Assembly: GCA_913020555.1 (NCBI GenBank)
Contig: CAJWAC010000013.1
Location: forward strand, 1-40,099
Reading direction: 5' to 3'
DNA: 40,099 nt
From: an uncultured Polaribacter sp.
GTDB taxonomy: Bacteria; Bacteroidota; Bacteroidia; Flavobacteriales; Flavobacteriaceae
The notes under the pieces were generated by a model, which saw only the letters and a program-made list of their open reading frames with translations, did no database searches and was not told the origin of the DNA. Positions 9,072-16,370 of the stretch are shown here, piece after piece (positions within the stretch are counted from its first letter, which is position 1; every line of letters begins with the position of its first letter). Position numbers and translations under genes: made by a program.

Positions 9072-9584
9072 TTAAGATTCGAATAAAGCTTTTAATTCTG
9101 TTGCTTCGTTAGGAAGCATTTTTCCTGCCACAACTAAACTCAGCTGTTTTCTTCTTAAAGCACTATCAAAGCGTTTTTTTTCTAAATCAGTTTCAGGAAT
9201 TATTTGAGGAATTTGAACAGGCTTTCCAGTTTCATCTACAGCAACAAAAGTATAAATACCTTCGTTTACTTTGGTTCTTTGTCCTGATTGCCTGTCTTCA
9301 ATCCAAACATCAACATAAATTTCCATAGAAGATTTAAAAGCTCTAGAAACTTTTGCTTCTAATGTTACTACACTTCCTACAGGAACAGATTTATTAAAAG
9401 CAACATGGTTTACAGAAGCGGTTACAACAATTCTACAAGAATGACGTCTAGCAGCAATACTGCAAGCTCTATCCATTCTTGCCAACAATTCTCCACCAAA
9501 AAGATTATCTAAATAATTAGTGTCTCCAGGTAAAACTAAATCAGTAAGTACAGTTAAGGATTCTTTTGCTGTTTTTGCTTCCAT
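9072..9584 (-). CDS. Acyl-CoA thioesterase (hotdog fold)
   Basis: A 170-residue single-domain hotdog thioesterase of the YciA/BFIT class, which hydrolyses acyl-CoA to free acid and CoA in the cytoplasm. Family features are DTNYLDNLFGGELLARMD (residues ~21-38, with the conserved N and GG on the active-site helix) and the beta-strand TASVNHVAFNKSVPVGSVV (~55-73). Chain-length preference is not readable. It lies between a flavin oxidoreductase and an HU/SPOR gene on the same strand, with 42 bp to the latter; nothing ties the functions together. Confidence 0.87.
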   Translation of the reverse strand: MEAKTAKESLTVLTDLVLPGDTNYLDNLFGGELLARMDRACSIAARRHSCRIVVTASVNHVAFNKSVPVGSVVTLEAKVSRAFKSSMEIYVDVWIEDRQSGQRTKVNEGIYTFVAVDETGKPVQIPQIIPETDLEKKRFDSALRRKQLSLVVAGKMLPNEATELKALFES

Positions 9585-9626
9585 CTAAAAAATTTCTGCA
9601 AAGATAAGCATCGTCTTTAATAAAAT

Positions 9627-10532
9627 CTATTTTTTAACCAACAACCAAGCATCTTTAGAAATCGTTTTTTGTATTCTATATAAGTTGTTTATAGCATCAT
9701 TTCTGTTTGTGTAGCTTTCAAAAGTAACCTCTGTTAAACCCCATTTATTAACGCCTAATATATTGGAATTGTAACCTAATTTTTTCAATTGCTTTACTTT
9801 CTTTTCTGCATTTTCTTTAAACTGAAAAGCACCTGCAACTACATGAAAAGATTTCACTTCTTTTTTCTTTATATTTAAATCTATTGTTGGTAATGGATTA
9901 GATATTACAAAAGTAGCCGCTTGTATTTTTTTCTCTAAAGCTTTTTCTTGATTTGCTAAAAAAGTTTTTTGATTATTATTTTGAATAGCTTTATTGCCTA
10001 TAAAGCCCAATGTTAATAAAATAGCAGCTGTTGCAGCATATTTTATAAAGGCAGGAACCCCTTTCTTAGGTTCTTTTTCTGAAATAGGAATTAAAGGTTT
10101 TACAACAGTTTCTTTTCTATTAATTAGAGAAGATGCAACGTTTTCTAAGCCAAACGATTCAGAAAGATAATTTACGTTATAATTTGGTGTAAATATAATT
10201 TGACGATTCTCATTCAATGTTAAAACCCCAATATTTCCAATTTCTAAAGGTTTTGTTTGAATTTCATTTTGCCATTTAATTACAGATAAACTAATTGCAG
10301 TTGATGCTTTTTCAAAAGAAATATTTTCTGATGATGCAATATAATTTGTCAATAAACCATCACTATCTTTTAAATGAGCATTAAATGTAACTTGTTTTGA
10401 TGGTGGGTAAAAAGTATGATTACTTTCATTTAAACTTGCACCTTTTTTATTAGTTACAAACCCTCCAAAATCAGGAACAATTACACAATCATATCTATAT
10501 AGTAAATCGTTAATGTAGTTGGCTAAAATCAT
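9627..10532 (-). CDS. CCDC81-type HU domain plus SPOR domain membrane protein
   Basis: A 301-residue protein with three parts. Residues 1 to ~140 form the Bacteroidota HU/CCDC81-like domain (start ILANYINDLLYRYDCVIVPD, then FGGFVTN). A single transmembrane helix lies near 162-182 (FIKYAATAAILLTLGFIG). A C-terminal SPOR domain (~228-301, FHVVAGAFQFKENAEKKVKQL) is of the type that binds denuded glycan strands at division septa. The HU-like part would be cytoplasmic and the SPOR part periplasmic. I infer a division- or envelope-linked role. A -7 element TAAATTTG lies just 5 bp before the start codon. It is divergent from dprA across a 65-95 bp gap. Confidence 0.85.
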   Translation of the reverse strand: MILANYINDLLYRYDCVIVPDFGGFVTNKKGASLNESNHTFYPPSKQVTFNAHLKDSDGLLTNYIASSENISFEKASTAISLSVIKWQNEIQTKPLEIGNIGVLTLNENRQIIFTPNYNVNYLSESFGLENVASSLINRKETVVKPLIPISEKEPKKGVPAFIKYAATAAILLTLGFIGNKAIQNNNQKTFLANQEKALEKKIQAATFVISNPLPTIDLNIKKKEVKSFHVVAGAFQFKENAEKKVKQLKKLGYNSNILGVNKWGLTEVTFESYTNRNDAINNLYRIQKTISKDAWLLVKK

Positions 10533-10537
10533 ATAAA

Positions 10538-10545
10538 CAAATTTA
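10538..10545 (-). promoter_or_regulatory. Bacteroidota -7 element for the HU/SPOR gene
   Basis: On the minus strand this reads TAAATTTG, a full match to TAnnTTTG. It ends 5 bp before the ATG at 10532, implying a very short 5' untranslated region. No clear -33 TTTG is seen. Confidence 0.4.
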
Positions 10546-10627
10546 AAATTTTTGTGATTAAAAAGAAGGTTTTAGAGTTATATTTATTAACAAAAATTTG
10601 ATACCTTGGTTTTCAAATTGTTACAAA

Positions 10628-11731
10628 TTGAAAGATGAAAAATTATTGGCAATTCTGCGTTTGCAGAAGAGTAAAGCTATTGGAGATATTTTAGCAAAAA
10701 AATTAATTGTTAATGTAGGTGATGTGCAGCAAATCTTCAAAGAAAAGACAGCTTCACTGCAAAAAATTAATGGAATAGGGGCAAATGCGTTAAAGCATCT
10801 TTTTGATAAAAAGAATATTCAGTTTGCTGAAGCAGAGCTAAAGTATATTCAAGAAAATAATATTGATTACACCTATTTCTTAGCAAATGATTATCCCAAA
10901 AATCTGCATAACTGTATAGATAGTCCTATTCTAATGTTTAAAGATGGTAATATCAATTTTAATAATCATAAAATTATTTCTATTGTAGGTACTAGAAATA
11001 TGAGTTCTTACGGCAGAGATTTTATTACTAAATTGATAGATGATTTAACAGAATATAATCCAATAATTGTTAGTGGTTTTGCATATGGAGTAGATATTTG
11101 TGCGCACAAAAGAGCTGTTAAAAATAATTTGCAAACTGTTGCTGTTTTGGCTCACGGTTTTGAAACCATTTATCCAAAAGTGCATAAAAAAAATATTCAT
11201 CAAATTAATGAAAATGGAGGTTTTTTAACAGAATTTTGGAGCGATGAACAACCCTTACGCGAGAATTTTCTGAAAAGAAATCGAATTGTAGCTGGTATTT
11301 CTAAGGCAACTATAATTGTAGAATCTGCTGCAAAAGGAGGTTCTTTAGTAACAGCAGACATTGCAAATTCTTACAATAGAGATGTGTTTGCACTGCCTGG
11401 AAGAGCAACAGATATTTATAGTAAAGGTTGTAATAATTTAATTAAAAACAATAAGGCTGAATTACTTACTTCTGCCAATGATGTTGTAAGATTGTTAAAT
11501 TGGGACATTAAAGAGAAACCTAAAAAAGTAATTCAAAAACAACTCTTTTTAGAGTTGAACAGTAATGAGCAAAAAGTGTATGATTATCTTTTAAAAGAAG
11601 GGAAACAATTATTAGATGTTATTGCATTAGATTGTGGTATTCCTCTATTTCAACTTTCTTCAATTTTATTACAAATGGAAATGAAGGGCATTTTGAAACC
11701 TTTGCCTGGTAAGTTGTTTGAGATTGTTTAA
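10628..11731 (+). CDS. dprA: DNA-processing protein DprA
   Basis: DprA loads RecA on incoming single-stranded DNA during natural transformation. The Rossmann-like DprA fold is clear: SIVGTRNMSSYGRDFI, SGFAYGVDICAHKRA, NFLKRNRIVAGIS, ESAAKGGSLVTADIA and FALPGRATDIYSKGCNNLI. The N-terminus has a helix-hairpin-helix-like segment (KAIGDILAKKLI) and the last ~65 residues form the winged-helix DprA C-terminal domain. No in-frame ATG is available near the N-terminus. The frame opens with TTG at 10598, but TTG at 10628 (followed by KDEKLLAILRL) matches the usual start of the family and lies downstream of a -7-like TACCTTGG at 10602-10609, so I prefer it; the start is uncertain. Length (~367) is normal. 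Confidence 0.88.
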   Translation: MKDEKLLAILRLQKSKAIGDILAKKLIVNVGDVQQIFKEKTASLQKINGIGANALKHLFDKKNIQFAEAELKYIQENNIDYTYFLANDYPKNLHNCIDSPILMFKDGNINFNNHKIISIVGTRNMSSYGRDFITKLIDDLTEYNPIIVSGFAYGVDICAHKRAVKNNLQTVAVLAHGFETIYPKVHKKNIHQINENGGFLTEFWSDEQPLRENFLKRNRIVAGISKATIIVESAAKGGSLVTADIANSYNRDVFALPGRATDIYSKGCNNLIKNNKAELLTSANDVVRLLNWDIKEKPKKVIQKQLFLELNSNEQKVYDYLLKEGKQLLDVIALDCGIPLFQLSSILLQMEMKGILKPLPGKLFEIV

Positions 11732-11766
11732 ATATGTTTATTTTTGAGTAATATCATTAAAAGATA

Positions 11767-12834
11767 ATGACAACGCAACATAAATTAATCTCAAAAAAGA
11801 AACCAACTTTTCCAATAAGTGATGCACTTAATGAGTTTTTGGTAAAATATAAACGAAGTATAAAAATTAGTATTTTATACAACGACTTATTGCGTTTCCA
11901 AGGTTCAGTAAATGTCTATGATAAAAATGATGTGGATACACTTTGGGTTAGAACCTATTATTCTGAATGGGATAGATTAGAAATAGACAGAAGTCTTAAA
12001 AAAATATACACCATTCTGCATTCAGATGGTAATGAAAGTACAATTCCTTTTTTAAATGTAGATGCTATTGACTATTGTACATTTGGCAACTCCAAACCAT
12101 TTCGAGTTAAAGTAAGAAATATTTTAAATGATAATTTCACCTATTTCTATATTAAAAAAGCAGATGCTTCACGTGTTTATGGTTTAGAGTTAGAACATCT
12201 TTTATCTCCTTACAACATCAACTACTTGGTGTATAAAGACACTTTAATAGAAGAACATATTTCTGGAATTCCAGGAGATGATTTTATCAACAATATTTTA
12301 CCAAAATGTTCCTCATCAGAAAAATCTCAAATTGCAAAAGAGTTTGTAAAATTTAAAGAACGCTGTTTAATCCGTTTATTAGGCGATATGCGTTCCTATA
12401 ATTATGTAATTACGCCAATTCATGATTTTGATCAAATTATCTATAAAATTAGAGCTATAGATTTTGATCAACAATCCTATGAAGGAAACCTAAAAGTGTA
12501 CAATTTACAGTTTATGAAAGAAAACTTTAAGATGGTAGAAATGGTAGGTAGAAAATTACAAAATAGTTCAATAGAACAGTATAAAATTGAAGAACGTTCT
12601 TTTATTGCTAAAAGAATGATAACATCACCCAATAGAACTTCAAAAATTATTGAGTGCATGAAAAACGATTTTATTTCTAAGCCAGAAAATATAGAACAAC
12701 TTAAAAAAGAGTTAATCTCTTATGTAGGAGACGTAAAGTTTAAAGAATGTAAAAATATGGGTGAAATTTTAGAAACCATTTTGGCATTCGTAGAGCGTAA
12801 TTATCTAGATATCAGTAATAAAGAGTTATTTTAA
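11767..12834 (+). CDS. Uncharacterised protein with kinase-like landmarks
   Basis: I do not recognise a named family. The 355-residue protein has no signal peptide or membrane helix, so it is probably cytoplasmic. Residues appear in the order expected for a protein-kinase/aminoglycoside-phosphotransferase fold. A beta-strand with lysine (YFYIKKAD, K130/131) is followed by a glutamate-bearing helix (VYGLELEHLL, E141/E143). Then come a hinge-like EEHISGIPGDDF (162-173), a catalytic-loop-like LLGDMRSYNYVI (D207, N212, spacing D-x4-N) and a DFG-like RAIDFDQ (D232/D234). This is inference from motif order and spacing only. It follows dprA by 35 bp on the same strand and is followed by an interspersed repeat. 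Confidence 0.6.
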   Translation: MTTQHKLISKKKPTFPISDALNEFLVKYKRSIKISILYNDLLRFQGSVNVYDKNDVDTLWVRTYYSEWDRLEIDRSLKKIYTILHSDGNESTIPFLNVDAIDYCTFGNSKPFRVKVRNILNDNFTYFYIKKADASRVYGLELEHLLSPYNINYLVYKDTLIEEHISGIPGDDFINNILPKCSSSEKSQIAKEFVKFKERCLIRLLGDMRSYNYVITPIHDFDQIIYKIRAIDFDQQSYEGNLKVYNLQFMKENFKMVEMVGRKLQNSSIEQYKIEERSFIAKRMITSPNRTSKIIECMKNDFISKPENIEQLKKELISYVGDVKFKECKNMGEILETILAFVERNYLDISNKELF

Positions 12835-12879
12835 TTCTCCTCTTCATTTCGACTTTATGGAGAAATCTCATTTTCTTTT

Positions 12880-12968
12880 GAAGCCATTTCCAGCTTTCAC
12901 TACTCGCTTTTTTCGTTCCTCAAAAGAGCTCAAACAAACCGTTCAATCTGGGCTAAACTTGTTTACTA
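12880..12968 (+). repeat. Interspersed ~90-bp repeat, copy 1
   Basis: This stretch is shared with 23221-23315. Common blocks include AAGCCATTTCCAGCTTTC, TACTCGCTTTTTT, AAAAGAGCTCAAACAAACC, TCAATCTGGGCTAAAC and GTTT.CTAA. The middle T/A-rich spacer differs. The ends can pair (AGCC with GGCT, AAAC with GTTT). It sits between the 3' ends of convergent genes. I recall similar GAAGCCATTTCC...GGGCTAAA elements in flavobacterial genomes, but that is memory, not a search. Confidence 0.75.
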
Positions 12969-12988
12969 AATTTTCGCAAATCTCGTAA

Positions 12989-13933
12989 TTACTCTATTTT
13001 TAAAGTAATTGGTAAACTATATTTTGTTTTTACAATTTTTCCAGCTTGTTTACCAGGAATAAACTGAGTTAATTTTTGAAGTATTTTATAAACTTTTTCT
13101 TTTAGTTTTAAGTTTGAAGCATGTATTTTAATATCAGTTACATTTCCTTTTTTATCAATTGTAAATTGGGTTTGTATTTTATATTTCCCTTCTAATAAAT
13201 CTAAATTGTCAATCAGTTTTCCTTTAAATTCTTCTTTAACAAAATTTTGTATTTTTTTCTCAAAATCATTTTTCAATCTATCTTTAGGTAATTTTTTTGA
13301 TTCTTTAAACCTTGCCGGTTCTTCAACAATAAAGCCCATTATTGCACCTTCCTCTTCTGTAAAATAAATAGTCTCTTCTTCTACTATTTCTCCAATTGTA
13401 TCAACTATTTCTGTGATATCTCCAGATGTTATTGATTCTACAATACTATCTTTATCAGAATTTGTTTCACACATTGCAATTCCAATTGTTTGAGGTGGAG
13501 GAGGAACTAACTTCTTTGCAACAGAACTTTCTAAAACTGAATCTTTTTTAATGATTTTTACAGCATCTTTGAAAACAATATTTTCAATTTTCTGTCTTTT
13601 TCCGTTGGGATATTGGCAACTAAAAAGTGTAGTTCCCATTGTAAAAAACAGCGCCAAAATAAATAACTTTTGAAAGGATAATCGTTTTTGAAAAGTTATT
13701 GGCGGTATTTCAATTACAATTGAATCTAATTGCTTTTTGTAAAAATGGCCGCAAACACGTTGGTTTTTATTTTCAACCAAATAATATTGAATATCTTCAA
13801 GAGTTTTTTCTGTAAAATCAACAACAGTTTTATCGCAAGAACTACAAAATCTGCCCTTCTCTTTGGGAGTCATTGTATTCCAGTTTTCATTACAGGGTTT
13901 TGGAATAGAAATCTTAAATTTTGAGTTTATCAT
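12989..13933 (-). CDS. TonB-like protein with N-terminal four-cysteine domain
   Basis: A 314-residue, probably inner-membrane protein. Residues 1 to ~65 form a small domain with Cys14, Cys30, Cys33 and Cys61 (KPCNENW, CSSCDKTVVDFT, RVCGHFY), a pattern I know from the N-termini of several Bacteroidota membrane proteins and which could bind zinc. A membrane segment follows at ~86-106 (KLFILALFFTMGTTLF). Then comes a periplasmic linker with PPPPQ and many acidic residues, and a C-terminal TonB domain (~225-314: YKIQTQFTIDKKGNVTDIKI). TonB domains pass proton-motive energy to outer-membrane transporters. No ExbB, ExbD or receptor gene is nearby, so its partner is unknown. Confidence 0.75.
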   Translation of the reverse strand: MINSKFKISIPKPCNENWNTMTPKEKGRFCSSCDKTVVDFTEKTLEDIQYYLVENKNQRVCGHFYKKQLDSIVIEIPPITFQKRLSFQKLFILALFFTMGTTLFSCQYPNGKRQKIENIVFKDAVKIIKKDSVLESSVAKKLVPPPPQTIGIAMCETNSDKDSIVESITSGDITEIVDTIGEIVEEETIYFTEEEGAIMGFIVEEPARFKESKKLPKDRLKNDFEKKIQNFVKEEFKGKLIDNLDLLEGKYKIQTQFTIDKKGNVTDIKIHASNLKLKEKVYKILQKLTQFIPGKQAGKIVKTKYSLPITLKIE

Positions 13934-14004
13934 AGAAAGTTTTTCTAATTAAAATCAAATAAGATGCCAAAACTAACATTTCACGAACTAAAATGATGAT
14001 GCTT

Positions 14005-15288
14005 TTAAGACATTAAGTAGGCCTTTAAATCCTCATAAGAACTTGCTTTCAAGGCTACTTTTTTATTATTAATTACTTTCTTAATTTGCTCAGGAATTTC
14101 AACTTTTACAGGTAAAGTTTCTTCAACAACATCTAAAAATTTTACAGGATGTGCAGTTTCTAAAAATACGCCAAATTCGTTTTCTTGTAAACCGTATTTT
14201 TTTAACCCTAAATACCCAACAGCTCCATGAGGATCTGCTATATAACCAGATTTTTCATAGATTTTCTGCATCGTTTCACGAGTTTCACTATCGGAAAAAC
14301 TATAAGATGAAAACCCTTTTTTTAAGTTTTTTAAATCATTATTAAATAATTCTCTAATTCTAATAAAGTTACTTGGGTTTCCAACATCCATGGCGTTAGA
14401 AATTGTAGCTTTAGACGGTTTTGGAGTGTAAACACCATCTTTTAAAAAGTTAGGAACTGTATCATTTACATTTGTAGAAGCCACAAAATGTTTTACAGGT
14501 AAACCTAATTTTTGTGCCATAATTCCTGCGCAAATATTCCCAAAATTTCCACTTGGTACAGAAAATACAATGTCTTTATGTTCTTTGTGTAATTGTTTGT
14601 AAGCAAAGAAAAAGTAAAACATTTGAGGCAGCCAACGTGCAACATTTATGGAGTTAGCAGAGGTTAGCGTTCTTTTAATGTCTTCATCTAAAAAAGCAGT
14701 TTTTACCATTTCTTGGCAATCGTCAAAAACGCCATCTACTTCTAAAGCTGTAATGTTTTGCCCTAAAGTAGTCAGCTGTTTTTCTTGAATATCACTTACT
14801 TTTCCTGAAGGATATAGAATTACTACATTAACTCCTTTTGTACCTAAAAATCCATTAGCAACTGCACCACCTGTATCTCCAGAAGTTGCTACTAAAACAG
14901 TTACTTCTTCTTCATTTCCGTGGTTAAAATACTCTAAACATTGTGCCATAAATTTTGCACCAACATCTTTAAAAGCCATTGTTGGGCCGTGAAACAACTC
15001 TAGTGTTCCAATATTATCATCAACTTTTACAACAGGAAAATCGAAAGTAAGTGTATTAGAAATAATATCTTTTAATTTATCTTCAGGTATTTCATCACCT
15101 ACAAATTGTTTAATAGCTTCAAAAGCAATTTCGTGATTGGAATAATTAGAAATATTAGCGATAAAATCTTTTGGTAAAGGTGTAATGTTTTCTGGAAAAT
15201 AAATGCCTCTGTCCTTTGCCAAACCTTCTACAACTGCATTTTTAAAAGTTGTTTTTGGTGATTTATGGTGTAAACTGTAATAGTTCAT
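14005..15288 (-). CDS. thrC: Threonine synthase
   Basis: Converts O-phosphohomoserine to threonine with pyridoxal phosphate. The 427-residue length and N-terminus (MNYYSLHHKSPKTTFKNAV) fit the ThrC family. The cofactor lysine lies in LFHGPTMAFKDVGAKF, the phosphate-binding loop is SGDTGGAVANGFLG, and VPSGNFGNICAG lies in the middle of the fold. It is the last gene of thrA-thrB-thrC, separated from thrB by 85 bp that contain no gene but TTTAGTC/GACT-type inverted words. Its product is the substrate of IlvA, encoded at 29194, so this operon also feeds isoleucine synthesis. Confidence 0.96.
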   Translation of the reverse strand: MNYYSLHHKSPKTTFKNAVVEGLAKDRGIYFPENITPLPKDFIANISNYSNHEIAFEAIKQFVGDEIPEDKLKDIISNTLTFDFPVVKVDDNIGTLELFHGPTMAFKDVGAKFMAQCLEYFNHGNEEEVTVLVATSGDTGGAVANGFLGTKGVNVVILYPSGKVSDIQEKQLTTLGQNITALEVDGVFDDCQEMVKTAFLDEDIKRTLTSANSINVARWLPQMFYFFFAYKQLHKEHKDIVFSVPSGNFGNICAGIMAQKLGLPVKHFVASTNVNDTVPNFLKDGVYTPKPSKATISNAMDVGNPSNFIRIRELFNNDLKNLKKGFSSYSFSDSETRETMQKIYEKSGYIADPHGAVGYLGLKKYGLQENEFGVFLETAHPVKFLDVVEETLPVKVEIPEQIKKVINNKKVALKASSYEDLKAYLMS

Positions 15289-15373
15289 TTTTTTAGTCTT
15301 TAGTATTTAGTCTGTACCTTTAGGTCATAAATCGCCATTTAAAACTAACGACTCCGAGCTAACAACTACTGAC
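15289..15373. repeat. Inverted-word spacer between thrB and thrC
   Basis: TTAGTC words recur (15292-15297 and 15307-15312), and GACT/CTAAC words occur near the other end (15344-15373). The two halves could form a long imperfect hairpin. It resembles the clearer hairpin spacer between thrA and thrB. No ORF is visible. Confidence 0.35.
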
Positions 15374-16294
15374 TTATAGAATTTTTATTCCTTCTTGATT
15401 TATTTTTGATGTAAACAATTCAAAATCTATTCCTTTATTTCTGTAGCTTTTTTCAATGGAATTGTAAACATTTCTTGCAATTTTATCACCTTTACAAAGC
15501 GCGAAAATTGTTGGGCCAGAACCACTAATGCCTGCACCTAAAGCTCCAGCTTGTATGGCCGCATTTTTAACTTCATCAAAAAATGGAATTAACTTTTTAC
15601 GATGTGGTTCAACAATAATATCTACCAAAGAATTACTGATTAAATTGTAGTCGTTAGAATATAAGCCACTAATTAAACCACCAACATTGGCCCATTGTGT
15701 AATTGCATCTTTTAAAAGAATTTCTTTAGGTAACACATTTCTTGCATCTTCTGTTCTCACTTCAATTTGAGGTCTTATGGCTACTAATCTTAATTCTTGA
15801 GGAACAGGTAATTTTATAATCTCCAAAGGTTCATAACTTCTAATCAACACAAAACCGCCATAAATAGCAGCCGCTACATTATCTGCAATTTGAGAGCCAC
15901 AAGCTATTTCCTCACCAAACATTGCAAATTTTGTTAACGCTAAATTAGCGTATTTGTGATTTAGTAATTGGTTTGTACCAAAAGCAGCACCAGCAGCACT
16001 TGCGGCCGAACTTCCTAAACCACTTCCTGGAGAATAGCCTTTATGTATGGTTAATTGAATTCCAAAATCTGCATTGGCATCAAGCAACATTTTTTTAACA
16101 ACGGCACTTGCTGCGTTTTTATCAACATCGTAAGATAAATTTGCACCAGTAATATTTGTGATTTCTACACCTTTTTGAGGAGTTTTTATAAAAGTCATTG
16201 TGTCTCCAATCTCATCCACAGCAAAACCAAGCGAATCAAATCCACAAGAAACATTAGCAACAGTTGCAGGAGAAAATATTTTTAAATAATCCAT
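15374..16294 (-). CDS. thrB: Homoserine kinase
   Basis: Phosphorylates L-homoserine with ATP to O-phosphohomoserine, the substrate of ThrC. A 306-residue GHMP kinase: N-terminal IFSPATVANVSCGFDSLGFAV, the glycine/serine-rich ATP loop GYSPGSGLGSSAASAAGAAFG near residue 90, and the C-terminal motif GALGAGISGSGPTIFALC. All GHMP motifs are intact and length is standard. It is separated from thrA by a 76-bp spacer occupied almost entirely by an inverted repeat. Confidence 0.96.
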   Translation of the reverse strand: MDYLKIFSPATVANVSCGFDSLGFAVDEIGDTMTFIKTPQKGVEITNITGANLSYDVDKNAASAVVKKMLLDANADFGIQLTIHKGYSPGSGLGSSAASAAGAAFGTNQLLNHKYANLALTKFAMFGEEIACGSQIADNVAAAIYGGFVLIRSYEPLEIIKLPVPQELRLVAIRPQIEVRTEDARNVLPKEILLKDAITQWANVGGLISGLYSNDYNLISNSLVDIIVEPHRKKLIPFFDEVKNAAIQAGALGAGISGSGPTIFALCKGDKIARNVYNSIEKSYRNKGIDFELFTSKINQEGIKIL

Positions 16295-16302
16295 ATTTTT
16301 TT

Positions 16303-16364
16303 AGTTTGCAGTTTTCAGTCACAGTTTTCAGCCAGTTGTTTACTGAAAACTGTGACTGCAAACT
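16303..16364. repeat. Long inverted repeat between thrA and thrB
   Basis: The right arm at 16343-16364 (CTGAAAACTGTGACTGCAAACT) is matched by the left arm at 16303-16331 except for a 7-nt insertion TTTCAGT. The resulting hairpin has ~22 paired bases and an 11-nt loop. The arms are themselves made of CAGTTTTCAGT-like words. It has no T-run in the direction of the operon, so it may act as an RNA processing or stabilising structure rather than a terminator. Confidence 0.7.
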
Positions 16365-16370
16365 GAACAC

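Noticed and set aside
10598..10627. TTG at 10598 as the dprA start
   Set aside because: It would add ten residues not typical of DprA and would start upstream of, and overlap, a -7-like TACCTTGG; TTG 10628 fits family length better, though neither is certain.
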